From Deltaproteobacteria bacterium (GTDB lineage: Bacteria; Myxococcota_A; Polyangia; Polyangiales; Sandaracinaceae), in NCBI GenBank assembly GCA_017303575.1, contig JAFLCL010000008.1, positions 16,087-80,086 of the forward strand: 64,000 bases of DNA, read 5' to 3'. The notes below the pieces were generated by a model, which was not told the DNA's origin, searched no databases, and saw only the letters and a program-made list of their open reading frames with translations. Positions 45,412 to 53,270 of the stretch are shown one piece after another (the first letter of the stretch is position 1; every line of letters starts with the position of its first letter). The translations under genes were made by a program, and so were the position numbers.

Positions 45412-47688
45412 ATGTCATCAGTTCGATTCTCGGTGCTGACTGGGTTGATCCTGGCGCTGAGCGCCTCAGCTTGCGCGTCGGCGGCGTCGGAGGGCTCCGA
45501 GGAACTCCTGGCGAGTATCCCGCCGAGCAACGAACCCGTTCACGCGCTCGTCCGCTTTCCTCCCGATGCCACCCAATCGGTGCTGTGGGAAGAAGGTAGT
45601 GGACTCCTTTGGGCCGTTCCCGAGGACGTTGTGGGCGAAGAGGGCTGGCATCTCGTCTACTTGCCGCCGTCTTATCTTGATGAGCTGGCGGGCATCGAAG
45701 GTATCGAGTGGCGAGTCGCGTCGCCCGGCGCGGTCAACCGGAGCATTCCGGTCGACGCGCTCGCGGCGCGAGGAGTCGCCGGAGGCGTCACCCCCAACTT
45801 CGCCGACGGCGACACCTGTGCTGCACCCACGACGGTGACGCACGCAAACATGTTCTGCCCATACGACCCCACACAAGTGAGTGCCCACTCGTGGGTCAAC
45901 TGCAACCGCTCCATCCGCGCAGAGTTGGAGGCGGCGCCGATGGACTACCCCGCTGTTTCGATCGGCGGCGTGTCCACGACCTACGTGCAAGTTCTCAACT
46001 TGGGTACGGTCGGCGGGCAGATCCTGCGAGCGGTCCGCGTCGGTCGACTCTACGCCGGCGGCGCTCCGGTCCCACAGGTAGTCGTCTACGGTGGTCAGCA
46101 CTCGCGAGAGTGGGCGACCAGCGAGACGATCATGCGCAACCTCCGCTGGTTCGCCTCGAGCTATCGAGACAACACAAATGGTGTTCGGGCGCTGCTCGCC
46201 GACCGGGCCATCGTGTTCATTCCCGTTGTCAACATTCAGGGATACAGGCGAACGCACGAGGGAACGACGTCTGCGTTCCGGCTCTGGCGTCCCAACTTCA
46301 CCTCCTGCGGTGCAACTCCTTCGGGGACCGACCTAAACCGCAATGCGCCCCTCTCCTACGGGCAACCCGGCAGCGGTGCGTCTTGTACGACGTCCGAGAG
46401 CAGCACGTTCCGCGGGCCGATTCCCGCGGGGAGCCAAGTGGAGACCGTTGCTCTGCTCAATGCGTTCGCGAACCCGACTCAGTATAGGACTGTGCTGTCC
46501 GTGAACACGCATGCGTATGGAAACCTGTTGCTCTTCACAGAAGGACTCAGTGCCAGCTTCTCGCCGTGTACAACCGACTCCAACTGCACCGCCCCCGATC
46601 TGGGCCTGTTCTACGATTTGGCTGGAACAGAGCGTGCGCCGCGCATGCGGGACGAAGAGATTCCGACGGTTCCTTACCGAACTGCCCAGACCACCAGGGC
46701 GCTATACGCGGTGTCGGGCGACACCGTCACGGAGACCGTGTACGGTACGCTACCCAGTTCGACCCCACGCTTCGTGTCGATCGCGAGCGAGATCAGCTAC
46801 ACGGCGTGCGGGTTCTACGCCGAACGAATACCGGCGTCTCAACTCACGAACCTTGCAAACAACTATCGAGCCTTCGAACAGCACCTGCTCGGGCAGGCAG
46901 ACGAACTGGCGTCGAGCACCGTACCGGCGTTTCACCTGCCGCTCGTCCACCGCCGGCAGGCATCCGGTGGCGGCGCAGAGTTTCCGGTCTGGCGCATCGC
47001 CGCACGAAGCACGCTTGCCGGGTATTCGCTCTCGCCCGTGGGTGGTGGGACCGGCACGGCGTCTGTCGATGATGTCAGAGATGGCGTCTTCTACCGCGAG
47101 CATCGATACACCCCGGGCACGCCATACCACATTCCGAGTCGGATGATCAGTTGCGCCACCGGCGTCAACTGCCGGACGGCGAGCATCGATGGTTCCACCG
47201 GGACCGTAAACTTGTGTGATCCGAACCGGCTCACCACGGGAGGCGGCTGGGCATTCCAAGGCGATGTGAGCGGCGGTCCTCAAAACGAGTGCTTCTGGCG
47301 TTTTGACCGAACAGGCACCGCCCCGTGGCTCCTGACAAGCACGACCCGCAATCTGCAGTTCATGGGGAGCTCGCGACTCGTCTTCTCGTATCGTTGGTCC
47401 AGAAGCCGCGTCACCGGACGCGTGGAAGTCAGTGCCAACGGCTTCGCGGGATGCAGCGATACGAATTTCGGCAACTGTCGCATCGTCGATCGCTTCGACG
47501 GCAACTATGGTGGGGTCTACGATCTACGCGACAACGCGTACAAGACCGCAATTTACGACATTTCGGATTTCGACGGCAAGAACAACGTTCAAGTGCGTTT
47601 CGTCGTCGACACGGCGACCTCGCCAGCGGCCGCGGCCGACTGGGACGTCTACGACCCCGTCTTTGTGGGATGGTACACGGGCCCGTGA
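45412..47688 (+). CDS. M14 zinc carboxypeptidase, secreted
   Basis: 758 residues with a signal peptide (SVLTGLILALSASACASA, possibly lipoprotein). The carboxypeptidase A fold has the zinc motif GGQHSREWATSE (HxxE), the substrate-binding TDLNRNAP, FRGP, the third zinc ligand His in NTHAYGNLLLF, and a catalytic Glu candidate in ASEISYTACG. A C-terminal beta domain of about 200 residues follows (from about residue 560) and may bind proteins or sugars. Codon use is less GC-biased than neighbours, suggesting transfer. GAGGGGAA precedes the ATG. It would release C-terminal residues from extracellular proteins. GTGA overlap with the next gene. Confidence 0.88.
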   Translation: MSSVRFSVLTGLILALSASACASAASEGSEELLASIPPSNEPVHALVRFPPDATQSVLWEEGSGLLWAVPEDVVGEEGWHLVYLPPSYLDELAGIEGIEWRVASPGAVNRSIPVDALAARGVAGGVTPNFADGDTCAAPTTVTHANMFCPYDPTQVSAHSWVNCNRSIRAELEAAPMDYPAVSIGGVSTTYVQVLNLGTVGGQILRAVRVGRLYAGGAPVPQVVVYGGQHSREWATSETIMRNLRWFASSYRDNTNGVRALLADRAIVFIPVVNIQGYRRTHEGTTSAFRLWRPNFTSCGATPSGTDLNRNAPLSYGQPGSGASCTTSESSTFRGPIPAGSQVETVALLNAFANPTQYRTVLSVNTHAYGNLLLFTEGLSASFSPCTTDSNCTAPDLGLFYDLAGTERAPRMRDEEIPTVPYRTAQTTRALYAVSGDTVTETVYGTLPSSTPRFVSIASEISYTACGFYAERIPASQLTNLANNYRAFEQHLLGQADELASSTVPAFHLPLVHRRQASGGGAEFPVWRIAARSTLAGYSLSPVGGGTGTASVDDVRDGVFYREHRYTPGTPYHIPSRMISCATGVNCRTASIDGSTGTVNLCDPNRLTTGGGWAFQGDVSGGPQNECFWRFDRTGTAPWLLTSTTRNLQFMGSSRLVFSYRWSRSRVTGRVEVSANGFAGCSDTNFGNCRIVDRFDGNYGGVYDLRDNAYKTAIYDISDFDGKNNVQVRFVVDTATSPAAAADWDVYDPVFVGWYTGP

Positions 47689-48356
47689 ACCTTCTAAGGC
47701 TCATTCTGGCGCTTGCGTGCGGGCTCGCACAAGGTTGTACCTGTGATGCGGGGAGCGCTGCAGATGTCGGGAGTTCATTCGACGCGCGAGAAGGGACCGA
47801 CGGTTGGGGTGACGACGCTTCGTCGTTGGACGACTCCGATGTGGTCGATGCCCCCGTCTCGGCGCCTGTTTGCGGGCCCATCATCGCGACAGCTTGCCCG
47901 ACGCAACGGCAGACCGACGTGAGTTCGTGCGCGAGCGGTGAAGGGGCGGTGTTCTTCGACGGGGCGCACTGCCAGGAGACCATGTCCGCTGCTTGCGGCG
48001 TTGAACGGGGGGCGTTTCGGTCGTTCGAGGAGTGCGCCGTCGTGTGCGAATCGAGTGGGCAGTGCGATGCGTCGAAGATCGCTTACATCAACCCCACCGG
48101 CAGCGCGACTTGCGAGACGCCGTCGGGGCCGTCGGTCGTGTGCGGCGGAGGAGTTGGAATGATGGTGGACGAGGTAGCCCTGATCGAGTGCGACTCCTTT
48201 GGCGGCTTCTTCGTCGACTGCGACGACAACGAGCCGCATCGCTGCACGCACGCGGCGGCTCCTATTCCGAGCTGGGACCACGTGTGGCTCCCGTTTCGCA
48301 GAGCGTCCTTGCTGCCATTCGTCCGCGCGCTCGAGTGCGATCTGGGTGGTCCATGA
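47685..48356 (+). CDS. Cys-rich lipoprotein coupled to carboxypeptidase gene
   Basis: 223 residues. The GTG at 47685 overlaps the carboxypeptidase stop (GTGA), so translation is coupled. Signal and lipobox LRLILALACGLAQGC, an Asp/Ser linker, and a mature part with about 14 cysteines (VCGPIIATACPTQ, CGVERGAFRSFEECAVVCESSGQC). Probably a surface partner of the peptidase. Family unknown. Confidence 0.7.
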   Translation: MNLLRLILALACGLAQGCTCDAGSAADVGSSFDAREGTDGWGDDASSLDDSDVVDAPVSAPVCGPIIATACPTQRQTDVSSCASGEGAVFFDGAHCQETMSAACGVERGAFRSFEECAVVCESSGQCDASKIAYINPTGSATCETPSGPSVVCGGGVGMMVDEVALIECDSFGGFFVDCDDNEPHRCTHAAAPIPSWDHVWLPFRRASLLPFVRALECDLGGP

Positions 48357-48439
48357 CGACGGCGGTGCAGTGGTCTACGCCGGTGCGGTCTACGCCGAGC
48401 GCGTGTAGTGAGCGGTAGACCTTGACACTCACGTTCAAG

Positions 48440-49789
48440 ATGGGCGCGTGTCGCTCCGTGAAGGGCGAAGACCGCGGCGCGTTCGAGCTGAATGCCGACG
48501 ACCTCGTCACGCATGCCGTGGTCGTCGGCATGACCGGCTCGGGCAAGACGGGACTCATCACGGTCCTCGTCGAAGAGGCGCTGCGTAACGAGATCCCCGT
48601 CTTGCTCCTCGACGTGAAGGGCGACCTCGCGAACCTCAAACTAGCGTTCCCCTCCTTCGCGCCGAGCGCGATCGCTCCCTGGGTCGAGGCGGCCCGCGGC
48701 GACGCCGACAACATCGCGGACGCTCCGCTCGTCGCCGAGGTTGCGGCCAAGCGGAAGAAGGAGCTGCTCGCGTGTGGCATCACCGAGAAGCACCTGCGCG
48801 AGTACTGCGAGAGCACGCACATCCGGGTGATCACGCCCGGCAGCGACGCGGGTGAGCCGCTCCATCTCCTCAGCGCGCTCGAGCGACGCAGCCACCGATG
48901 GGACGACGACCTCGTCGGAGCTCGCGCGACCCTCGAAGCGGCGGTGTCGATGGTGCTGCGCCTCATGGGGCGCGATCCCGATCCGGCCCAGAGCCGCGCG
49001 CACGCGCTGCTCACCGCGATCGCCGAACGCCGCCACCTCGCGAAGCAGCCCGCCGACCTCGCTTCGCTCCTCCCGGACATCATCGAGCCGCCCTTCGCCA
49101 AGCTCGGTGCGCTGGACGTAGAGACCTACATCGGTCTCAAGGCGCGCGGTGAGCTGGCCGCCGACTTGAACACCCTCATCGCCTCGAGCTCGCTCGCCCG
49201 CTGGCGAGACGGACAAGACCTCGACGTCGGCAAGTGGATGGCACCCGTCGAGGGGAAGACGCCCGCCACCATCCTCAGCGTCGCGCACCTCCAAGACGAC
49301 GAGCGCGCCCTCGCGTTGGGCGTGGTGCTCGAAGAGGCGCTGGCGTGGGTCCGCCATCTCCCGGGCACGCAGCGTCTCCGCGCCCTGATCGTGTTCGACG
49401 AGGTCTACGGCTTCATCCCACCGCACCCGCACTCGCCCCCGACGAAGCGTCCGATGGTCGCCTTGATGAAGCAGGCCCGCGCGTCGGGGGTCGGGTGCAT
49501 CGTCGCGACCCAGAACCCAATGGACCTCGACTATCGAGCTCTCTCCAATGCCGGGACCTGGATGCTGGGTCGACTCCAGACGGAGCCCGATCGCGCACGC
49601 GTGATCGAAGGGCTCGGCGAGAAGAAGCGCGGGCTGATCGACACGTTGGTCCAGCGCCTCAAGGACCGCTGGTTCATCGTTCGCACCGCGGGCAGCAACG
49701 CGATCTCGTTGTTGCGGCCGAGGTGGGCGATGTCCCTTCTGCGAGGACCCATGACCGGCCGGGAGATCCGCCAATCGGTCGGCCGGTAG
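48440..49789 (+). CDS. HerA/DUF87-like ATPase, apparently lacking C-terminal part
   Basis: About 449 residues. Walker A VVGMTGSGKTG (residues 29-38), VLLLDVKGDLANL, Walker B LIVFDEVYGFIPPH and the sensor-like VGCIVATQNPMDLDY place it among HerA/FtsK-type ring ATPases. Members of this group I recall continue for some 300 further residues after the RWAMSLLRGPMT block, where this one stops, so it may be truncated. ATG 48440 was chosen; a TTG at 48422 is the alternative and overlaps a TTGACA. Upstream 48357-48439 has a short direct repeat GGTCTACGCCG. The substrate (DNA or protein) is not known. Confidence 0.75.
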   Translation: MGACRSVKGEDRGAFELNADDLVTHAVVVGMTGSGKTGLITVLVEEALRNEIPVLLLDVKGDLANLKLAFPSFAPSAIAPWVEAARGDADNIADAPLVAEVAAKRKKELLACGITEKHLREYCESTHIRVITPGSDAGEPLHLLSALERRSHRWDDDLVGARATLEAAVSMVLRLMGRDPDPAQSRAHALLTAIAERRHLAKQPADLASLLPDIIEPPFAKLGALDVETYIGLKARGELAADLNTLIASSSLARWRDGQDLDVGKWMAPVEGKTPATILSVAHLQDDERALALGVVLEEALAWVRHLPGTQRLRALIVFDEVYGFIPPHPHSPPTKRPMVALMKQARASGVGCIVATQNPMDLDYRALSNAGTWMLGRLQTEPDRARVIEGLGEKKRGLIDTLVQRLKDRWFIVRTAGSNAISLLRPRWAMSLLRGPMTGREIRQSVGR

Positions 49790-49790
49790 G

Positions 49791-50084
49791 GCCTCGCTCT
49801 TCATCGAGCAACTCCCCGAAGTGCGGTCCGTCGCCCACACCCTGCGGGGCTCGATGGGCAACGTCGGAGCGAGGAGGCTGGTCGCGATACTGGCCAGCAT
49901 CGAGGAAGCGGCGGCTCGTGGTGATCTCGGCGAGGTCCGCAAGCGACTCCCTGCTGCCTCGAGGTCATTCGACATCGTGGACGACGAGCTCGATCGAGCG
50001 CTGCAAGCGACGCGACTCGCGAGCGGGGCGCCCGGGCTCGGCCCGCAACTCGCGCGACGAGAGAGCGCGCTCCTCCTGACATGA
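49791..50084 (+). pseudogene. Hpt (histidine phosphotransfer) domain remnant
   Basis: In the frame of 49821 the sequence reads FIEQLPEVRSVAHTLRGS, then NVGARRLVAILASIEEAA, the Hpt signature with the phospho-accepting His in AHTLRGS. The part between the first helix and this His is shortened compared with usual Hpt domains, and no kinase or receiver is upstream, where the HerA-like gene ends. I read it as the 3' remnant of a hybrid histidine kinase; a tiny stand-alone protein from GTG 49821 (87 residues) cannot be excluded. Confidence 0.5.
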
Positions 50085-50148
50085 CCCGCTCTCGGGCCGA
50101 GTAGACCCCTCGCAGCCCGCAAGATTCAATCGCAACGATGCGAAATCG

Positions 50149-50406
50149 ATGCATGGGTGTCGAGAATCCCATGCACGAAGTCCGCTAGCCGTCGTAATTG
50201 AACGAGTCAAGAAGCTCGCTCGGCGCGTCACGTGGCCGACCGTCGTCCTCGTGCTCGCGGGTGGCGCCATGTTCCTCGCGATCGTCTACACAGCCCCACC
50301 CGATGGCCGCGAGCTACTTCTCGGGGGTAGCGGGTTGATCGCCACCCTTGTCGGGATTTGGATTAGGAGCCCAAGGGAGGGCCACGCCGATGGCAGCGTG
50401 TCGTAG
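50149..50406 (+). CDS. Small two-helix membrane protein
   Basis: 85 residues at most. A basic N-terminus (IERVKKLARRV) leads to TM1 (WPTVVLVLAGGAMFLAIVYTA) and TM2 (LLLGGSGLIATLVGIWI). A partial second copy of the TM2 segment at 51320-51345 has only synonymous changes, which supports coding. The ATG at 50149 may not be the true start since the first 13 residues are not protein-like. Its 3' end overlaps the convergent nuclease-like gene by 93 bp. Holin- or toxin-like size, function unknown. Confidence 0.5.
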   Translation: MHGCRESHARSPLAVVIERVKKLARRVTWPTVVLVLAGGAMFLAIVYTAPPDGRELLLGGSGLIATLVGIWIRSPREGHADGSVS

Positions 50407-51294
50407 CGGGAATTCGTAGGATTTGGTCAACCACTCGCCGTGCTCATTGCGCAACAATCGGATCGCAACCCACACATCACGCAGCAGGGCTCCGAGCCCG
50501 AGGGCGTCTTTGTCGAGGGCGGGTGCAAAATGTCGCCGAATATTGACGTTATTGGGTGCAGCGCGGATCTGCTCGTTCACCGAGCCAAGGTGGAGCCGGA
50601 CGGCGTCAAGCCGAACAGGATTTCCTCGCGAACCCAACTCCATCATTACAAAAGGGAGCCATTGAAGGAGCGTGGAGGCCATCACTGGAATGTTGGGGAA
50701 CGCCCATTCTCCGGAGGTGTAGAACTCGCGGCACGCCGCCCGTAGGTGACCCAGCCACGAGTCTGCAATGGTGATCTCGGCCATGATGGCCTCGTAGACC
50801 GCCACCCGCTCCCGCGGGTGGGGCCACGCCGAAGTGTGCTTGGCAATCTCCAACTGGTCCGCGTCCACGAAGTGGAGCCAGGTCCCGGTACGCTCCGTCA
50901 GTCGTTCTTTGACGTGCTCGTTCACGCGTTGAATCGTCAGCAGGTACACGCCGCTAATGCCGACAGTACGACCGGATGACGAGTCTTTGTATTTGTAATC
51001 GTAGGCACTGCGGAGCTGCGTCACGAGCGCTTCGAACTCGCGGCCACCATCCTTGGCGGTCACCACCTCTCGCTTGGCCTGGGCTGCGTAGTACCGAAGC
51101 AAGCCGAAACGGTCCAACTCCGCGAATACCAGATCCTTCCCCATCTCGCCCGGCCCGTGGAGAAAGTCCACGCGGACGAAACCGAGCTGGCGGAGGAGAG
51201 GAATTGCGTAGGTCTTTAGCCATTCGATCTCGCCGGGCAGCGGATCTGGTTTCGGTTTCTTTGGCTTTGGTTGCTTGGTGGCGGGCTTTGCCAT
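50314..51294 (-). CDS. Putative PD-(D/E)XK nuclease-like protein
   Basis: 326 residues. The N-terminal part (about 21-80) reads EIEWLKTYAIPLLRQLGF, then HGPGEMGKDLVFAE and RYYAAQAKRE. The G-x-D (D54) followed 18 residues later by QxK (Q72, K74) is the arrangement of Mrr/restriction endonuclease-like cores. The remaining 240 residues are helical and unassigned. Lys/Pro-rich start. It is 37 bp downstream of the DUF4238 gene on the same strand. GC content is lower than the flanks. A defence role is a reasonable guess only. Confidence 0.6.
   Translation of the reverse strand: MAKPATKQPKPKKPKPDPLPGEIEWLKTYAIPLLRQLGFVRVDFLHGPGEMGKDLVFAELDRFGLLRYYAAQAKREVVTAKDGGREFEALVTQLRSAYDYKYKDSSSGRTVGISGVYLLTIQRVNEHVKERLTERTGTWLHFVDADQLEIAKHTSAWPHPRERVAVYEAIMAEITIADSWLGHLRAACREFYTSGEWAFPNIPVMASTLLQWLPFVMMELGSRGNPVRLDAVRLHLGSVNEQIRAAPNNVNIRRHFAPALDKDALGLGALLRDVWVAIRLLRNEHGEWLTKSYEFPLRHAAIGVALPWAPNPNPDKGGDQPATPEK
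50335..50360. repeat. 26-bp direct repeat, copy 1
   Basis: Matches 51320-51345 at 24 of 26 positions. It encodes LIATLVGIW in the plus-strand small membrane protein and the last residues of the nuclease-like protein on the minus strand. Confidence 0.75.
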
Positions 51295-51319
51295 GGCTAG
51301 CTATGCTTCGCGACGAGAA

Positions 51320-51345
51320 TTGATCGCCACTCTAGTCGGGATTTG
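51320..51345. repeat. 26-bp direct repeat, copy 2
   Basis: Plus strand reads LIATLVGI then TGA; the two differences from copy 1 (ACT/ACC, CTA/CTT) are both synonymous in that frame. It overlaps the stop of the DUF4238 gene on the minus strand. Confidence 0.75.
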
Positions 51346-52339
51346 ACTTCGAAGCCCGACGAATCTCGGCTAGATCGATTCCCTCAAGCGGGTTGTCGTC
51401 CGGGTGATAGAACACCCATTGGTCGGCGAGGCTCAGGATCTGCCGGTTAACCGCGCGGACATGGTCAGGGTGGGCCAGTGCCACCATATCGCTCCCGCCG
51501 TGGTCACGCCTGGTCATCGTGAGCATGATATTGCGGCCAAGGGGAAACACGAACTGATCGACGCTGTCGAAGTCGGGTCTGTCGTTTGCTGGATCCACGG
51601 CTGTGACTACGGGGCAATCTCCAGACAGGAGCGGAATAGGGGTGTGCAGGATCTGCCAATGCCTCTCCATGACACCCTCTGCCGCTCTAGCGAGCCCCTT
51701 TAGGAGACGCTTCGAAAGCTCTGCCTTGGTGATAGCCTCAGGAACGGCGCGTGCGCGCATTACTGGGTCTTTGGCGACGCCGGCAACCTCCAGCTGGAGG
51801 GCTTCGATTTCGGCGTCGGCCATTCCCGCAGCTGGCGAATAGTACCGCCTCAGACGGCTTTGGTCTGCTGCAAGCGCTTCGAGCATTCGCGTTCCGAAGC
51901 TCGATGCGAATGCGCCTAGCATGTCGGGCCCGCGCTGTACTTGGAGGGCAATGAAGATCGACAGGTTGAAGCGATCGATCTCGTCGAACATTTCATGCGG
52001 AGCGGCGTCAAGATTGCGGAACGCGAACAACGCCGCTTTTTCGATCTTCGCCCACGCCTCCTCGTTGACGTTCTCAAAGCCAGGCTTGGCTAGGTCCAAA
52101 CGGTAGAGGTCTCTGCGCACCGCGATGTTGAGAGGCGAGTTCTCGCCCTTCGTCGGCGGATTGCTCTTCAGGTTGATCGTGGCGAGCCGATTGTCGCGCG
52201 CGAAGCGTCGCTGGTACATCACCGGCACGAAGTGGTGCCTTCGCTTGTCCGTGGGAATGTTCCCCGAATCGATCATCTCCTCCAGCTCGAACCAAACACG
52301 GATGCGCGGGTCGTCCGCGTCGTCGTTACTGTCCGCCAT
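51332..52339 (-). CDS. DUF4238 domain protein
   Basis: 335 residues starting after an acidic leader with RRHHFVPVMYQRRFA, the hallmark N-terminus of DUF4238. Further blocks are DRFNLSIFIALQVQRGP and ILHTPIPLLSGDCPVV with FPLGRNIMLTMTR. DUF4238 proteins are sporadic and often lie in accessory regions; function unknown. The start overlaps the stop of the 49-residue gene by 14 bp. It precedes the nuclease-like gene. Confidence 0.82.
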   Translation of the reverse strand: MADSNDDADDPRIRVWFELEEMIDSGNIPTDKRRHHFVPVMYQRRFARDNRLATINLKSNPPTKGENSPLNIAVRRDLYRLDLAKPGFENVNEEAWAKIEKAALFAFRNLDAAPHEMFDEIDRFNLSIFIALQVQRGPDMLGAFASSFGTRMLEALAADQSRLRRYYSPAAGMADAEIEALQLEVAGVAKDPVMRARAVPEAITKAELSKRLLKGLARAAEGVMERHWQILHTPIPLLSGDCPVVTAVDPANDRPDFDSVDQFVFPLGRNIMLTMTRRDHGGSDMVALAHPDHVRAVNRQILSLADQWVFYHPDDNPLEGIDLAEIRRASKSNPD

Positions 52340-52475
52340 CGGTGCGCTTCTCCCGCTCGCGTCGGATGTGCATCGCCACCAGCTCCGCGATCGCGAGGGC
52401 GTCAGCGTTCGGCCTCAGCCGGTACCGCTCGCCCCGCTCGCGTTCGTCGTGCCGTTCGTCGCGCTTGGTGCCCAT
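52326..52475 (-). CDS. Small charged protein upstream of DUF4238 gene
   Basis: 49 residues, MGTKRDERHDERERGERYRL then NADALAIAELVAMHIRRERE. Too short for a family call. An AAGGGG 5 bp before the ATG and the 14-bp overlap with the DUF4238 start support real translation. First gene of the DUF4238/nuclease-like operon; could be an antitoxin or leader. Confidence 0.55.
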   Translation of the reverse strand: MGTKRDERHDERERGERYRLRPNADALAIAELVAMHIRREREKRTDGGQ

Positions 52476-52500
52476 GGGTGCCCCTTCGTTACCGCGAGGG

Positions 52501-52517
52501 AACCGCGGACGAGGGCA
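52501..52517. repeat. Leader block 1, copy B
   Basis: Identical 17 bp to 43336-43352. The following CGTCAACGGGCCCCC-TCGACGCC (52521-52543) recurs with a 1-bp indel at 53271-53292. Confidence 0.7.
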
Positions 52518-52609
52518 GCCCGTCAACGGGCCCCCTCGACGCCCGGACGGAAAGCGGAAGGGCCCCGCCGGTCTCGCGACCGACGGAGCCTCCCTACGGT
52601 CGACGCCGG

Positions 52610-52702
52610 CTAGTGCACCTGGGCGAGGGCCCAGACGAACGCCAACGACCACGAGAGCCCCACGAAAAGGCCCTTCACGAACGGATCGACGTGAATGATC
52701 AT
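52610..52702 (-). CDS. 30-residue membrane microprotein
   Basis: Reads MIIHVDPFVKGLFVGLSW and continues SLAFVWALAQVH: one membrane helix in 30 residues. GAGGAA lies 4 bp before the ATG at 52702. The final AQVH-stop DNA is the repeat block also found at 43649. It precedes the 49-residue gene by 134 bp. Could be a leader or toxin-like peptide. Confidence 0.4.
   Translation of the reverse strand: MIIHVDPFVKGLFVGLSWSLAFVWALAQVH
52611..52626. repeat. Leader block 2, copy B
   Basis: TAGTGCACCTGGGCGA, identical to 43649-43664. The order block 1 then block 2 is the same in both places, but the distance is 110 bp here and 313 bp there, where the fascin-like gene lies between. Confidence 0.7.
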
Positions 52703-52784
52703 GATTTCCTCGCTGGATCGGCGAGGCCGGAACTTGACGACGCGCCGCGATCGGCCACATCGTTCTCCATCGACCAACATCGAA

Positions 52785-52852
52785 GGAGTCTCCGGACCTC
52801 CAGGTTTGGGGACACCCGGGAGCCCGCGCGCTAACGCGGGCTTTCGCTTTTC
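52785..52852 (+). ncRNA. Candidate structured RNA ending in intrinsic terminator
   Basis: A strong terminator (AGCCCGCG, loop CGCTAA, CGCGGGCT at 52821-52842, then TTCGCTTTTC) stands on the plus strand with no plus-strand gene before it. Just upstream, GTCTCC...GGGGAC (about 52787-52812) can form another stem enclosing ACCT-CC-AGGT. A TTGACG near 52735 could be a -35. Together these suggest a short RNA of about 90 nt. The remaining 52853-53445 shows no convincing gene on either strand, apart from tandem repeats at 53231 and a hairpin AGCGCCGC/GCGGCGCT at 53306-53336. Confidence 0.35.
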
Positions 52853-53230
52853 AGGGCGACCGGCGAAGGTAAGAGCCTCGAAGATATCGGGGCAGGATCG
52901 CGACGGCCAGAAAGCAGATCCGCCCCAAAAAGACGGATCCTCGTCGCTGTAGGTTCGTCGTCTCGATGGAGTCGGCGAACCCGAGCTGTCTGAGAAAGAA
53001 GAGAAGAGTTCTTTAGAGATCATCTTCATCTTCACGGACGTGAGATCCGGAACGATCCGCGGAAGCGCTCGTAATCGCTCCGAAATTGAATGGGGCCAGG
53101 GCTGGGTAGAAGCGAAGCCGAGCCGCGACGATCTCTAGCATTCTGAGCGGGACGGCTGTGCGTCGCGCCGTCTGACCGAGCCTATAGCTACCCCCGCGAG
53201 TCGCGACCACCCCCACGAAGCGTCAACGAG

Positions 53231-53270
53231 CGTCAACTCGCGCCGCGAGACGTCGACTCACGCCGCGAGA
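53231..53270. repeat. Two tandem 20-bp repeats
   Basis: CGTCAACTCGCGCCGCGAGA and CGTCGACTCACGCCGCGAGA are adjacent (18 of 20 identical), flanked by partial units CGTCAACGAG and CGTCAACGGG. The right flank continues into the block shared with 52521-52543. Confidence 0.7.

Noticed and set aside
48357..48439. TTGACA at 48422 as -35 promoter element
   Set aside because: It overlaps the TTG candidate start of the ATPase; no -10 at proper spacing was seen.
41458..50134. Shared GATTCAATCGC at 41458 and 50123 as possible attachment sites
   Set aside because: Only 11 bp and no integrase or tRNA nearby; may be chance.
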